From: Mycolicibacterium sp.
GTDB lineage: Bacteria > Actinomycetota > Actinomycetes > Mycobacteriales > Mycobacteriaceae
Assembly: GCF_016462545.1 (NCBI RefSeq)
Contig: NZ_JAEMTA010000039.1
Location: 1-47,038 of the forward strand
Direction of reading: 5' to 3'
Length of the DNA: 47,038 nucleotides
The translations under genes were made by a program, and so were the position numbers. Shown here piece by piece: positions 7,955 to 16,475 of the stretch. The notes beneath the pieces were generated by a model, which saw nothing but the letters and a program-made list of their open reading frames with translations, was not told the origin of the DNA and made no database searches. Numbering within the stretch: position 1 is the first letter of the stretch; each line of letters opens with the position of its first letter.

Positions 7955-9469
7955 CTACGTACGAAATTCGGCCGATTCTCGTCCATAACCGTCACACTCG
8001 GCGGCCCGTCGTCGCGCGATGACGTCATCACGGACCGCCGACCGTCGCGCCTTGCCCGCGTCGTCGCGCAACGGGCGGTCGACGAACTCGACCGTGCGCG
8101 GCACCTTGTAGCCCGCCAGCCGCTCGGCGAGGAACGCGCGCACCGACTCCTCGTCCAGGTCCGTCGCCGCCTCGACCAACGCGTGCGGCACCTGGCCGAG
8201 GTCGTCGTCCGGTATCCCAACGGCCAAGCAGGACAGGACGTCCGGGTGTTCGGCGAGGGCGGACTCGATCTCCGCCGGGTAGACGTTGCGCCCGCCGACG
8301 GTGAACATGTCGACGCGTCGGTCGGAGAGGAAGAAGAAGCGCTCGCCGCCGTGGTCCTCGTAGTGGCCGAGGTCGCCGATGGAGTCCCAGCCGTCTCGGC
8401 TCTTCGCGGCGCTGCCGACGTAGCGGTAGGTGGGGGCGCTGCCCGGGGCGGGCCGCATGTAGATTTCGCCGACGACCCCGGGCGGGGGTTCGTTGCCGTC
8501 GTCGTCGAGCACCTTCATCTCACCCGCGACGACGACGCCGACGGTCCCCGGGTGCGCCAGCCACTGATCGCCCGAGACGAAGGTAAGCGCCTGAAGTTCG
8601 GTGCCGCCGTAGAGCTCCCAAACCACCTCGGGGGACAGGATGTCGATCCAAGCCTGTTTGATCGCCGGCGGGCAGGGCGCGGCCAGATGCCAGAAACGTC
8701 GGATCGACGACAGGTCGTAGGCGTCCGGATCGGCGCGATACACCGGCAGTAGGCGCTGCATGACCGTCGGCACCGTGGCGAGGAACGTGACGCGGTGTTC
8801 GGTGACGAGGGTCAGGAATTCGACGGGCTCGAACCTCGGCATGATCACCAGGTGATGGCCCAGCAGCAGGCCCGCCGCTGCCGTGGTGAATCCGGTGTTG
8901 TGGTTGAGCGGTACCGACAGCAGGTTGACGTCGCCGTCCTGCATGCCCAGCGGGTAGCCGATGAGCGCCGGGACCCGGCTGTCGCCGCCCGCTTCGATGA
9001 GCTTGGGCCGTCCGGTGCTGCCTCCCGACGTCATCGACTTCCACACCGGCGACACGGCTTCCGGCAGCGGTGCGTCCGACAACGCTGGGTCTCCGACGAA
9101 GTCGGCCGGCACGCTCGGTACCCGTCCACGCGGGTCGACGCGGCCGACGATCAACGCGCGCGGCACGAGATCGAGGATGGCGGCCAGCTCGGCGTCGGGC
9201 AGGCGCGCGGACAGCGGCTGCGGCACCGCGCCCAGCTTCCAACAGGCCAGGCACGCCTGGATCCACTGAATGGAGTTCGGCATCGCGATCGAGACGTAAT
9301 CACCTGTCCTGACGCCCATTTCGGCGTACGCCCGGGCCAGTCGGTTGGTGGAGGCGTCGAGTTCGGCCCGATCGAGGGTGCGGCCGTCGCACGTCACGGC
9401 GGGGGCGTGCGGCGCGGCCTGTGCGAGTGCCGAGACCTGGGTGCTGATCGGGGGCACTCCGGCGACCAC
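7955..9469 (-). CDS. AMP-dependent acyl-CoA synthetase/ligase
   Basis: A 504-residue class I adenylate-forming enzyme that would convert a carboxylic acid to its CoA thioester through an acyl-AMP. The P-loop is MTSGGSTGRPKLIE, the A5 motif is ELYGGTEL, the A7/A8 region is DSIGDLGHYE followed by FFFLSDRRVDMFTVGGRNVYP, and the C-terminal domain ends near RPLRDDAGKARRSAV, where the catalytic Lys is expected (GKARR). The GTG at 9469 lies one base after the TGA of the php gene, so the two are probably translationally coupled. It is the last gene of the kinase-like/DUF2613/aftD/php operon. It has no counterpart at this position in M. tuberculosis as I know it, and the substrate is unknown. Confidence 0.9.
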   Translation of the reverse strand: MVAGVPPISTQVSALAQAAPHAPAVTCDGRTLDRAELDASTNRLARAYAEMGVRTGDYVSIAMPNSIQWIQACLACWKLGAVPQPLSARLPDAELAAILDLVPRALIVGRVDPRGRVPSVPADFVGDPALSDAPLPEAVSPVWKSMTSGGSTGRPKLIEAGGDSRVPALIGYPLGMQDGDVNLLSVPLNHNTGFTTAAAGLLLGHHLVIMPRFEPVEFLTLVTEHRVTFLATVPTVMQRLLPVYRADPDAYDLSSIRRFWHLAAPCPPAIKQAWIDILSPEVVWELYGGTELQALTFVSGDQWLAHPGTVGVVVAGEMKVLDDDGNEPPPGVVGEIYMRPAPGSAPTYRYVGSAAKSRDGWDSIGDLGHYEDHGGERFFFLSDRRVDMFTVGGRNVYPAEIESALAEHPDVLSCLAVGIPDDDLGQVPHALVEAATDLDEESVRAFLAERLAGYKVPRTVEFVDRPLRDDAGKARRSAVRDDVIARRRAAECDGYGRESAEFRT

Positions 9470-9470
9470 G

Positions 9471-10448
9471 TCAGTAACCACCCTGTGTGGAGAAGATCCG
9501 GCGCGGGTTGTCGACCAGCATCGTGGTGAGTTGCTCGTCGGTGACACCGCGTTGCTTGAGGGCTGGGATCACGTCGTCGTGAATGTGCAGGTAATGCCAA
9601 TTCGGCAGCGCGACGGGCAGCGTCGCCTCGGGGAGGGCGTCGAAATAACACGAGGCGTCGTGCGACAACACCATCTTGTCGGCGTGGCCGCGTTCGCACA
9701 TCGTCGCCACGGTGTTGACGCGGTCCTCGAAGCCCAGGAACGCATCGACCCCGAACCGGTCCATGCCTAGGTAGGAGCCCTCGGCGATGAGCTCTTCGAG
9801 GTAGGCGATGTCGGTGGTGTCTCCGCTGTGGCCGATCACGACTCGGCTCGGGTCGACGCCCTCCTCGGCGAAGATCCGCTGCTGCTCGAGTCCGCGCCTG
9901 GTGGCGGCGTGCGTGTGGGTCGAGATCGGGACGCCGGTCTGGCGGTGTGCCTGCGCGACGGCCCGCAGCACCCGCTCGACACCGGGGGTGACGCCGGGTT
10001 CGTCGGTGGCGCACTTGAGGATCGCCGCTTTCACGCCGGTGTCGGCGATGCCGTGCTCGATGTCGCGGACGAACATCTCGACCATCGGCTCCGGGCCGCC
10101 GAGCGCGGCGCCGGGGCCGAGGTAGTGGAAGTACATCGGCACGTCGTTGTAGGTGTAGAGACCGGTGGCGACGACGATGTTCAGTTCCGTCTGCGCGGCG
10201 ATCCGCGCGATGCGGGGGATGTAGCGGCCGAGCCCGACGACGGTCAGGTCGACGATGGTGTCGACACCGCGTGACTTCAGCTCGGTGAGCCGGGTGATCG
10301 CATCGGCCTCGCGTTTGGCGCCGTCACCCCAGCCCTCCGGATAGTTCTCCATGATCTCGGTGGACAGGATGAACACGTGTTCGTGCATGAGGGTCACGCC
10401 GAGATCGCCGGTGTCGATGGCACCGCGGGCGGTGTTGAGGAGGGGCAC
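9471..10448 (-). CDS. php: Phosphotriesterase-like lactonase (Rv0230c-like)
   Basis: A 325-residue amidohydrolase-superfamily enzyme of the PLL group, which hydrolyses lactones and, weakly, phosphotriesters. All ligands of the two-metal centre are present: His22 and His24 (HEHVF), the bridging Lys145 (AAILKCATDE), His178 (STHTH), His207 (VIGHSGD) and Asp264 (LSHDAS). The GTG start at 10448 directly follows the aftD stop codon (TGAGTG), so the genes are coupled. Gene order agrees with the Mtb php region. A natural role in quenching lactone signals or in lipid degradation is possible but not shown by the sequence. Confidence 0.94.
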   Translation of the reverse strand: MPLLNTARGAIDTGDLGVTLMHEHVFILSTEIMENYPEGWGDGAKREADAITRLTELKSRGVDTIVDLTVVGLGRYIPRIARIAAQTELNIVVATGLYTYNDVPMYFHYLGPGAALGGPEPMVEMFVRDIEHGIADTGVKAAILKCATDEPGVTPGVERVLRAVAQAHRQTGVPISTHTHAATRRGLEQQRIFAEEGVDPSRVVIGHSGDTTDIAYLEELIAEGSYLGMDRFGVDAFLGFEDRVNTVATMCERGHADKMVLSHDASCYFDALPEATLPVALPNWHYLHIHDDVIPALKQRGVTDEQLTTMLVDNPRRIFSTQGGY

Positions 10449-13400
10449 TCACTCGATGGTAGGGACGTTCCCGCGCGCCGAAGGGGAAATCGGGACCACC
10501 GATGCGGCCAGCGCAGCCACCGAGATCAGCGCCAGCAGCTGCACGCCCCAGGCGTGGCCGATGTAGCCGTCGACCGACCGCCACGGGTATCTGCTGAGCG
10601 TCGCGCCCGCCAGGATCAACCCGCTCGCCGCCGCGCCGAGCACGACGCGGTCCGACGTCTGCGGTCGGGACCGCAGCAGCCGCCGCACTCCGATCGCCGT
10701 ACCGACGACGACCACGCCGACGACCCCCGACACCAGGAATCCGACGGCGAGCACCGCCGCGGCGACGCCGACCGGTCCCGGCCGCCACGGCCGGGCGGCC
10801 TCAGCGGACGACGGTTCCCGGCGGCCGGGGAGGAAGGCGAGCGCCAACAGCAGGGGGAGAAGGGCCAGGCCGCCGAAGAGGCCCACCCGGTAGGTGGTGT
10901 TGGAGGCGAAGTCGAGGGTGACGGTGCCGGAGGTCCCCGCCGGCAGAATCCAGCCCTGTTGCCACCCGTTGACGGTGATCGGCGTCAAGGCCGTGCCGTC
11001 CGCGGCGTGCGCGGTCCAGCCGGGGTTGATGCTCTCGGGCACCACCAGCAGTCGCTGCCCGTCCGATGGGGTCACGTCAACCCGTCGGTGGTCAGCCTGC
11101 CACTGCGTGGTCTTGGCGGGAAGCATTGGGGCACTGGGTAATCCGAAAGCCAAGGGGCCGGCCAGCTGGACCCCGTCCGCGACGAATGCCGGGCCGGGGC
11201 TGAGCACCAGTTCCTGCTGTCCCGCGGGCAGTGCGATGGTCGGCGCCCCGCACGGCGTGGCGGCGATCGGTTCGCCGTCGAGGAGGGCGCCGACGGTGGT
11301 GTGCACGGAGGTCTGGACGAACTGTCCGGCGACGCCGATGATCGGGCCCTTACCGCACGGCACCTCGATCGCACGGGTGCGGTTGCGGGCGGCGTCGGGA
11401 GCGGCGATCGGGACGCCGTTGCCGTCCAGTGCGGTGACCTCGGCCAGTCCCGGCGGCTTCACCTGATCGAAACCCAGTGCGGTGCGGTCGATGACGTCAT
11501 TCCAGTCGAGGATCGAGATCGTGACGGTATCGGTGACGCGAGGTGTGAGGGGCACGGTCTGCGGGCCGTCGGGAGTCATGGATCGCACCTGCGGGCCGCC
11601 GCCGAGTTCGATGGCGACCAACGTCGGATGGGCGGGCAGCTCCGATGGGCTCGGCGTCAGCCGCAGCGCGGAGACTTCGGTCGGCCGGGGGAGTTTCAGC
11701 GTCAGAGTGGCTGCTCCGCGGTGCTGCACGATGCTCTGCGGGGCGGTCCACGAGGTGCGGGGACCGCCGTCACCCGCCGCGTAGGTGGAGCCGAGGACGT
11801 CGATGACGTCGGCGTCGCCGAGCGCGCGGGCGGTGCCGGGTTGGGCGATCAGGTCGGCCAGGTTGGGTCCTTGGCGGGCCCGCACCCACACCGTCGGCCT
11901 CACCGACATGGCGTCGGGCACCGACAGCGTGCGGCTGAGGTTGACCGGTTCCTCGGGGGAGAGCGCCATCGTCGCGGCGCAGCGCACGCCGTCGGGTCCG
12001 TCCGCACATCCCGGGCGGCCCAGCAGTTCGGAACCCAGATCCCATTGGGCGACGGCCGATCCCGCGGGCGGTGGTGGGACGTCGACGGTGTGCCGAAGGC
12101 TGACGGGTTGCGCGAAACCGGAGGCGTCGTACTGGGTGATGGTGAAGTCGGTGATGCCGAACTGGACGCCGGGGGAGCCGTCGTCGGTCGCCACGGCCGT
12201 GAAGCGCACCCAGGGGGTTTCGCCGATCGGGAGCGCCCCCGACAGTGCCTTGCCCGCCCGGTCGAAACGCAGCGTGCTGGTGCCGGTCGCAGTCGAGACC
12301 TCGATCCGTCGCACCTGGGCGCCGACGGCGGTGGCGCTCGGCGTGATGGTGAACGCGGCATTGGCGATCGGGCGGTCGAAGTCGATCTGAAGCCATTGGC
12401 CCACAGCCGCTTGCAGCGAGTTGGACACCCAACTGGTGGCGGGATCTCCGTCGATGGCGGCCGCCGCTCCCGCCGCGGGGACGACGTTCGGTAGCGCGGT
12501 GGAGTCCGCGGCCGAACTCGACACCGACACCCTGCCGCCCGGCCAGCGGCCGTAGACGAGGGCGGCGTCCCCGGCGGGGTAGTCCATCACGCGGTTGAAC
12601 GTGTTTCGGGTGTCGCCCGGTGCGCGGACGGCCGACGAGTGATCGTCGACGCGGCCGTAGTCGGTTTCGCGGGCCACCGGGTTGTCGGTGACCGTGACGA
12701 CCGGCGTCGGCAACCCGGCGGCGCGGGCGTCGGACGTCAGCAGCATCGGTCCGAGCGGCTGCTGGCCCAGCAGCCGACGTCGTTCGTCGATCCGCAGCAG
12801 CCCTTCCGGGCCGCCGTCGACGCGCGCCATCGAGTCGACGTCGGTGAGGAAGGGGCGCAGGGGTTGTGCGCCGTCGACCCGGTAGATCTCGACCGCCGGG
12901 TAGCGGGGCCGAAGCCCGCTGTCGGTGATGAACCCGTCCAACGTGCCTGGGCCGACGGGATCGCCGAACTGAGCCACCTTCGTAAGCCCCGGCGAGCCGT
13001 CGATCACGCGGTGCACCAGCAGTGGCCGGGCCGAGCGCGACGTCTCCGGATCGAGGTCGTTGCGGACGGCAAGGTATGAAATGCCCTGTCGGACAAGGGT
13101 ATCGGCGAGTCCAGCGGACGGTCTACCCGCAGCGAACAGTCGCTGTACCGAATCGAGGGCGCGGATGGTCTCGGGTGGGGTCAAGGGAATCGAGTCGCGG
13201 ACTCCCCACGGGCTGCCGCCGAGCACCTGCAGCGGCTCGTCGTGAGTGTTGCCCCACACCTGCGTCGCGAACGGTGCGCCGGGAACCACCAGCACCCGCC
13301 CCGGGTCGGGTTGGTTGTGCTCGTCGAGCCAGTCGGCGGCGTCGTGCCAGTACCGGGGGATCGCGGTGAACGTGCCGGGCGGCGTCAGACGCGCGGTCCA

Positions 13401-14639
13401 CGCCAGCGACGTCGCCACGATGAGCGCGACCAGGACCACGGCGCCGACGGCCACGCGCTTGTCACGCTCGGGATGGGCCAGCGCCTGCAGCCACTCGCGT
13501 CGAGAAGCGTTGCCGGGCAACGGAACACGACTGAGGAGGTGCGCGACGCCCAGCACCAGCGGTAGCCGGATCAGCGGCTCCAACTTGTGCACGTTGCGCA
13601 GGGGTGTGCCGTCGGCGTCCAGGAACGCCTGCACGTAGTGGGCGAACGGGCTGCCGAGGCCACCGGAATAGCCGACGGCCAACAAGCCGAGCCCGACGAG
13701 CAGGATCGCGATCAACCGGCCGCGGGCGGGCATCGAGCGCAGGGTCAGACCGGCCAGCCCCGCCGCGGCCACCAGCGTGGTGGCCAGCACCGCAACCGAT
13801 CCCGTGACCAGCGACGCTCCGGCGGTGGCGTTCGGCGCGACGAACGGCGTCCAGCTGTACGTTCCACGCAGCACCTCCACCAGCGACAGCCACTGCGTGG
13901 TCACGCCGGAGGATTCGATGAAGTCGAGGAACGGCGGACTGACCCGGCCGAGCATGACCAGCGCGACCACCCACCACGTCACGGCGAGTGCCGTCGACAA
14001 CGCCCACCACCCGGTGAACCGCCACCACAGCCGGTTCGGACGGTGCGCCGCCCACCAGATCACCGCCACCAGGCAGGCCGTCAGGGTGGCGACCGCGTTC
14101 ACGGCGCCCATCAGCGCGACGGCCAGCGCCGATCTCGCTGCCAGCATGCGCACGTTGCCCTCGGCCCGCAGCGCGCGGACCACCGGTAGCAGCACCCACG
14201 GCGCCAGCATCATCGGCAGGGTCTCCGACGAGATCGCGCCGAGCGTCGTCAGCACCCGCGGTGACAGGGTGAACGCGAGCGCCGCGATGACCCGCGAACC
14301 GGGGCTGCCGATGTCCAGGGCCTCGGCCAGCCGGATGAGGCCCCAGAATCCGACCGCCAGCAGCAGTGCCCACCACAGCCGCTGCGTCACCCAGCCGGGC
14401 AGCCCGATGACGTCACCGGCGAGGAAGAACGCGCCGTGGGGGAAGAGGTAGCCGTAGGCCTGGTTCTGCGCCTGCCCGAACGGCAGATCGCTGTTCCAGA
14501 GGTTCGCCGCCCTGGCCAGAAACCGCAGTGGGTTGGCGGTCAGGTCGAGTTTGGTGTCCGGCGATGTCCGACCCGGCGACTGAGCGAAGGTCAGCGCCAG
14601 TGCGAGGGCTCCGACGAGCCACAGCCAGCGGCGACTCAG
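10449..14639 (-). CDS. aftD: Alpha-(1->3)-arabinofuranosyltransferase AftD
   Basis: A very large (about 1,396-residue) GT-C arabinosyltransferase that uses decaprenyl-phosphate arabinose to branch arabinan of arabinogalactan and lipoarabinomannan at the outer face of the membrane. The conserved N terminus is PLSRRWLWLVGALALALTF, then SPDTKLDLTANPLRF and NSDLPFGQAQNQAYGYLFPH, the loop that holds the acidic residues expected for catalysis. Membrane helices continue to about residue 470, followed by a long extracytoplasmic part with carbohydrate-binding modules and a C-terminal membrane block. No ATG, GTG or TTG lies before PLSRRW in this frame after the upstream TGA; the first GTG (14390) would remove the catalytic loop. 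CTG at 14639, 14654 or 14690 are the candidates, and 14639 is given as a conservative boundary. Confidence 0.9.
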   Translation of the reverse strand: MSRRWLWLVGALALALTFAQSPGRTSPDTKLDLTANPLRFLARAANLWNSDLPFGQAQNQAYGYLFPHGAFFLAGDVIGLPGWVTQRLWWALLLAVGFWGLIRLAEALDIGSPGSRVIAALAFTLSPRVLTTLGAISSETLPMMLAPWVLLPVVRALRAEGNVRMLAARSALAVALMGAVNAVATLTACLVAVIWWAAHRPNRLWWRFTGWWALSTALAVTWWVVALVMLGRVSPPFLDFIESSGVTTQWLSLVEVLRGTYSWTPFVAPNATAGASLVTGSVAVLATTLVAAAGLAGLTLRSMPARGRLIAILLVGLGLLAVGYSGGLGSPFAHYVQAFLDADGTPLRNVHKLEPLIRLPLVLGVAHLLSRVPLPGNASRREWLQALAHPERDKRVAVGAVVLVALIVATSLAWTARLTPPGTFTAIPRYWHDAADWLDEHNQPDPGRVLVVPGAPFATQVWGNTHDEPLQVLGGSPWGVRDSIPLTPPETIRALDSVQRLFAAGRPSAGLADTLVRQGISYLAVRNDLDPETSRSARPLLVHRVIDGSPGLTKVAQFGDPVGPGTLDGFITDSGLRPRYPAVEIYRVDGAQPLRPFLTDVDSMARVDGGPEGLLRIDERRRLLGQQPLGPMLLTSDARAAGLPTPVVTVTDNPVARETDYGRVDDHSSAVRAPGDTRNTFNRVMDYPAGDAALVYGRWPGGRVSVSSSAADSTALPNVVPAAGAAAAIDGDPATSWVSNSLQAAVGQWLQIDFDRPIANAAFTITPSATAVGAQVRRIEVSTATGTSTLRFDRAGKALSGALPIGETPWVRFTAVATDDGSPGVQFGITDFTITQYDASGFAQPVSLRHTVDVPPPPAGSAVAQWDLGSELLGRPGCADGPDGVRCAATMALSPEEPVNLSRTLSVPDAMSVRPTVWVRARQGPNLADLIAQPGTARALGDADVIDVLGSTYAAGDGGPRTSWTAPQSIVQHRGAATLTLKLPRPTEVSALRLTPSPSELPAHPTLVAIELGGGPQVRSMTPDGPQTVPLTPRVTDTVTISILDWNDVIDRTALGFDQVKPPGLAEVTALDGNGVPIAAPDAARNRTRAIEVPCGKGPIIGVAGQFVQTSVHTTVGALLDGEPIAATPCGAPTIALPAGQQELVLSPGPAFVADGVQLAGPLAFGLPSAPMLPAKTTQWQADHRRVDVTPSDGQRLLVVPESINPGWTAHAADGTALTPITVNGWQQGWILPAGTSGTVTLDFASNTTYRVGLFGGLALLPLLLALAFLPGRREPSSAEAARPWRPGPVGVAAAVLAVGFLVSGVVGVVVVGTAIGVRRLLRSRPQTSDRVVLGAAASGLILAGATLSRYPWRSVDGYIGHAWGVQLLALISVAALAASVVPISPSARGNVPTIE

Positions 14640-14648
14640 GGGTTCGGC

Positions 14649-14671
14649 GGGCAGGAGCGCAGCGACTCGGG
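14649..14671 (-). repeat. Dispersed 23-bp repeat core at the 5' end of aftD
   Basis: The plus strand reads GGGCAGGAGCGCAGCGACTC plus GGG, differing at one base from the core of the 36-bp repeat at 6727-6749 (G/C at the twelfth base). It lies immediately before the conserved aftD N terminus, in the opposite orientation to transcription compared with the acyltransferase copy. Confidence 0.85.
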
Positions 14672-14694
14672 GGTTGAGTTCAGCGACCAGTGCT

Positions 14695-14868
14695 TTAGGT
14701 CCGGTCGCCGTACTCGACCCGGTTGAGCACGGAGGACCCCGGGTCGCCTGCCTGCAGCGGAGGCTTCGTGTCCTGCTGAACCATGAGCGTCACCCCGAAG
14801 ATCGCGGCGGCACCGAGCAACAGTCCAACGACGATGCTGGCCGCAGCGGGCAAGACGAACCGATCCAC
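14695..14868 (-). CDS. DUF2613 small membrane/secreted protein (Rv0236A-like)
   Basis: A 57-residue protein from GTG at 14868 to TAA at 14695. It has one hydrophobic segment right at the N terminus (FVLPAAASIVVGLLLGAAAI) followed by a short polar tail ending LNRVEYGDRT. Length, sequence type and position directly before aftD agree with the DUF2613 protein Rv0236A of M. tuberculosis. It lies 24 bp after the kinase-like gene and 4 nt before the CTG at 14690 in the aftD frame, so translation could be coupled to aftD. Function unknown; a small partner of AftD is an inference from conserved linkage. Confidence 0.85.
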   Translation of the reverse strand: MDRFVLPAAASIVVGLLLGAAAIFGVTLMVQQDTKPPLQAGDPGSSVLNRVEYGDRT

Positions 14869-14892
14869 CCGGCCAAGGTAGCACCACCGGCT

Positions 14893-16413
14893 TCAGTAGA
14901 GGACGACGACGGCGTCGCGGCCGCCCCGGCAGGTGATCCAGGGATCGGTCCCCTCGGCCGAGCAGGTGACGAAGAAGTCGTCCCCGACGCACGCCGCACC
15001 CTGCGCGCACGGGATCGCACCCGCGGCGACGACGGAGCGCGGGTCTCGGCTCGGGTCGGCGGCGTCCCAGTAGGCCTTCAACACGCTGCTGACGAACGCG
15101 CAGGTCGCGGCCGGGCTGCCGCGGACGCCCTGGCTCGCCCAGCCCGCCTGCCCGGTGATCTGGTAGCCGCCCTCGCATTCCTCACCCGTCGGATCGGCGC
15201 CTCGGATCGGGGCCGGTCTCGGCCTGCCGCCCACTCCGGTGGTGGTGGGTTCCGCGGCCGGGGGCGCCGGTCGAGCGCTGCTCGGCGGTGGCGAGGCGGT
15301 GGTGCGACCCGACTCGTCGCTACGGCCGCTGACGACCACGACCACCAGCACGACGACGAGCGCCAGTAGCGCCGCGATCCCGGTGTACGCCCAGATCCGC
15401 CCCGCGCCGGAACCCCCTTGGCCGTCGGGTGCCACGTCGTAGGGCGGCTCGAGGTCCCAGGACGGTTCGGGCGAGGGCGTCGGCTCCGAGAGTCGAGCGG
15501 CCGCCATCGTGGGGGCGAACTCCGGTTCGAGACCCGGATCGAAGCCGACATCGGGATCCGGTTCCTCCGCCGACCAGGCGGGGACGAAGACGGCGGGCAT
15601 CCCCGAGCCCGTCGTGGGGTTCACCAGGTGCTCGGTGGGTGCGTGTGCCGCCGGGTCGACGACCGGTTGGGCCTGCGTCGCCGCGGTCGCGGCATCGCGC
15701 AGGGCGGCCGCGAAGTCCAGACAGGCGTTGAATCGTCGACGGGGGTCCGGCGCCAGCGCCCGCAGCAGGGCGGGGTCGAACGCAGCGAGGTCCTGGCGGT
15801 GCTCGCCGAGCGCGGGGACGGGCTTGGGGTAGGTGTTGGCCTCGGGCGGTGCGCCGCTGAGCAGGTGGTAGGCCGCGGCCGCGAGACCGTACTGGTCGCC
15901 CCGGCCGTCGTCGGAGTCGTCGTCGCTGCGGGGTATGCCGAAGTCCGTCAACAGGACTCGTCGTCGCCGGTCACCGGTGAGCAGGATGCTCGCCGCCGTG
16001 AGGTCACCGTGCACCGCGTGCCGGGCATGGGCGTAGTCCAGCGCGTCGGCGATCGACGTCACGATGTCGAGGACCTGTTCGGCGGGCATGCCGGTGTCGT
16101 ATCTGTCGCGGATCAGCGAGCCCGCGTCCGTGCCGTCGACGAAGTCCATCGACTGCCACAGCCGACCCTGGTACTCGCCGTGCTCGTGCACGCCGACGAT
16201 GTGCGGATGCCAGAGCGTCGCGGCCCGCTCCGCGTGGCGCAGGAAGCGGGCGCGGAATCGCTCGTCCGCCGAGGCCGCAGCGGGCAGCACCCGCAGGGCG
16301 TCCTGACGCAGCATCCGTTGGTGGGCGGCGAGGTACACCTCACCGTTGGCACCGGTGCCGAGCTGCCGGACCACGGTGTAGCCCGCGAACACGTCCCCCG
16401 GGCGTAGCGGCAT
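14893..16413 (-). CDS. Transmembrane Ser/Thr kinase-like protein, predicted pseudokinase
   Basis: A 506-residue protein: a PknF-type kinase fold (about 1-245), a Pro/Glu/Asp-rich linker, one transmembrane helix (341-362), and an extracytoplasmic domain with six cysteines. The glycine loop GTGANGEVYLA is intact, but the ATP-binding Lys is Arg41 (QDALRVLP). HRD is HGD (135-137), the catalytic-loop Lys and Asn are Thr139 and Ser142, and only DFG (157-159) remains. The activation segment with its TGT and APE elements is missing: DFGIPRSDDDSDDGRGDQYG runs straight into helix F. ATG at 16413 is preferred over GTG at 16434 because a TAATCT box lies 7 nt before it. It heads the DUF2613-aftD-php-ligase operon and is divergent from lpqI. 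Phosphotransfer is unlikely; nucleotide or peptidoglycan sensing and scaffolding are possible. Confidence 0.9.
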   Translation of the reverse strand: MPLRPGDVFAGYTVVRQLGTGANGEVYLAAHQRMLRQDALRVLPAAASADERFRARFLRHAERAATLWHPHIVGVHEHGEYQGRLWQSMDFVDGTDAGSLIRDRYDTGMPAEQVLDIVTSIADALDYAHARHAVHGDLTAASILLTGDRRRRVLLTDFGIPRSDDDSDDGRGDQYGLAAAAYHLLSGAPPEANTYPKPVPALGEHRQDLAAFDPALLRALAPDPRRRFNACLDFAAALRDAATAATQAQPVVDPAAHAPTEHLVNPTTGSGMPAVFVPAWSAEEPDPDVGFDPGLEPEFAPTMAAARLSEPTPSPEPSWDLEPPYDVAPDGQGGSGAGRIWAYTGIAALLALVVVLVVVVVSGRSDESGRTTASPPPSSARPAPPAAEPTTTGVGGRPRPAPIRGADPTGEECEGGYQITGQAGWASQGVRGSPAATCAFVSSVLKAYWDAADPSRDPRSVVAAGAIPCAQGAACVGDDFFVTCSAEGTDPWITCRGGRDAVVVLY

Positions 16414-16420
16414 ACGCGCG

Positions 16421-16426
16421 AGATTA
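16421..16426 (-). promoter_or_regulatory. -10 box of the kinase-like/aftD operon, leaderless
   Basis: Minus-strand TAATCT, 7 nt before the ATG at 16413. It is the likely promoter of the five-gene operon and faces the lpqI promoter. Confidence 0.5.
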
Positions 16427-16462
16427 CCCAGCACGGCGACGGGCGTCGCCCACGCTGCACGC

Positions 16463-16468
16463 TACGAT
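16463..16468 (+). promoter_or_regulatory. -10 box of lpqI, leaderless
   Basis: TACGAT followed by 7 nt and the ATG at 16476; no Shine-Dalgarno sequence is present. Confidence 0.5.
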
Positions 16469-16475
16469 TCGGCCC

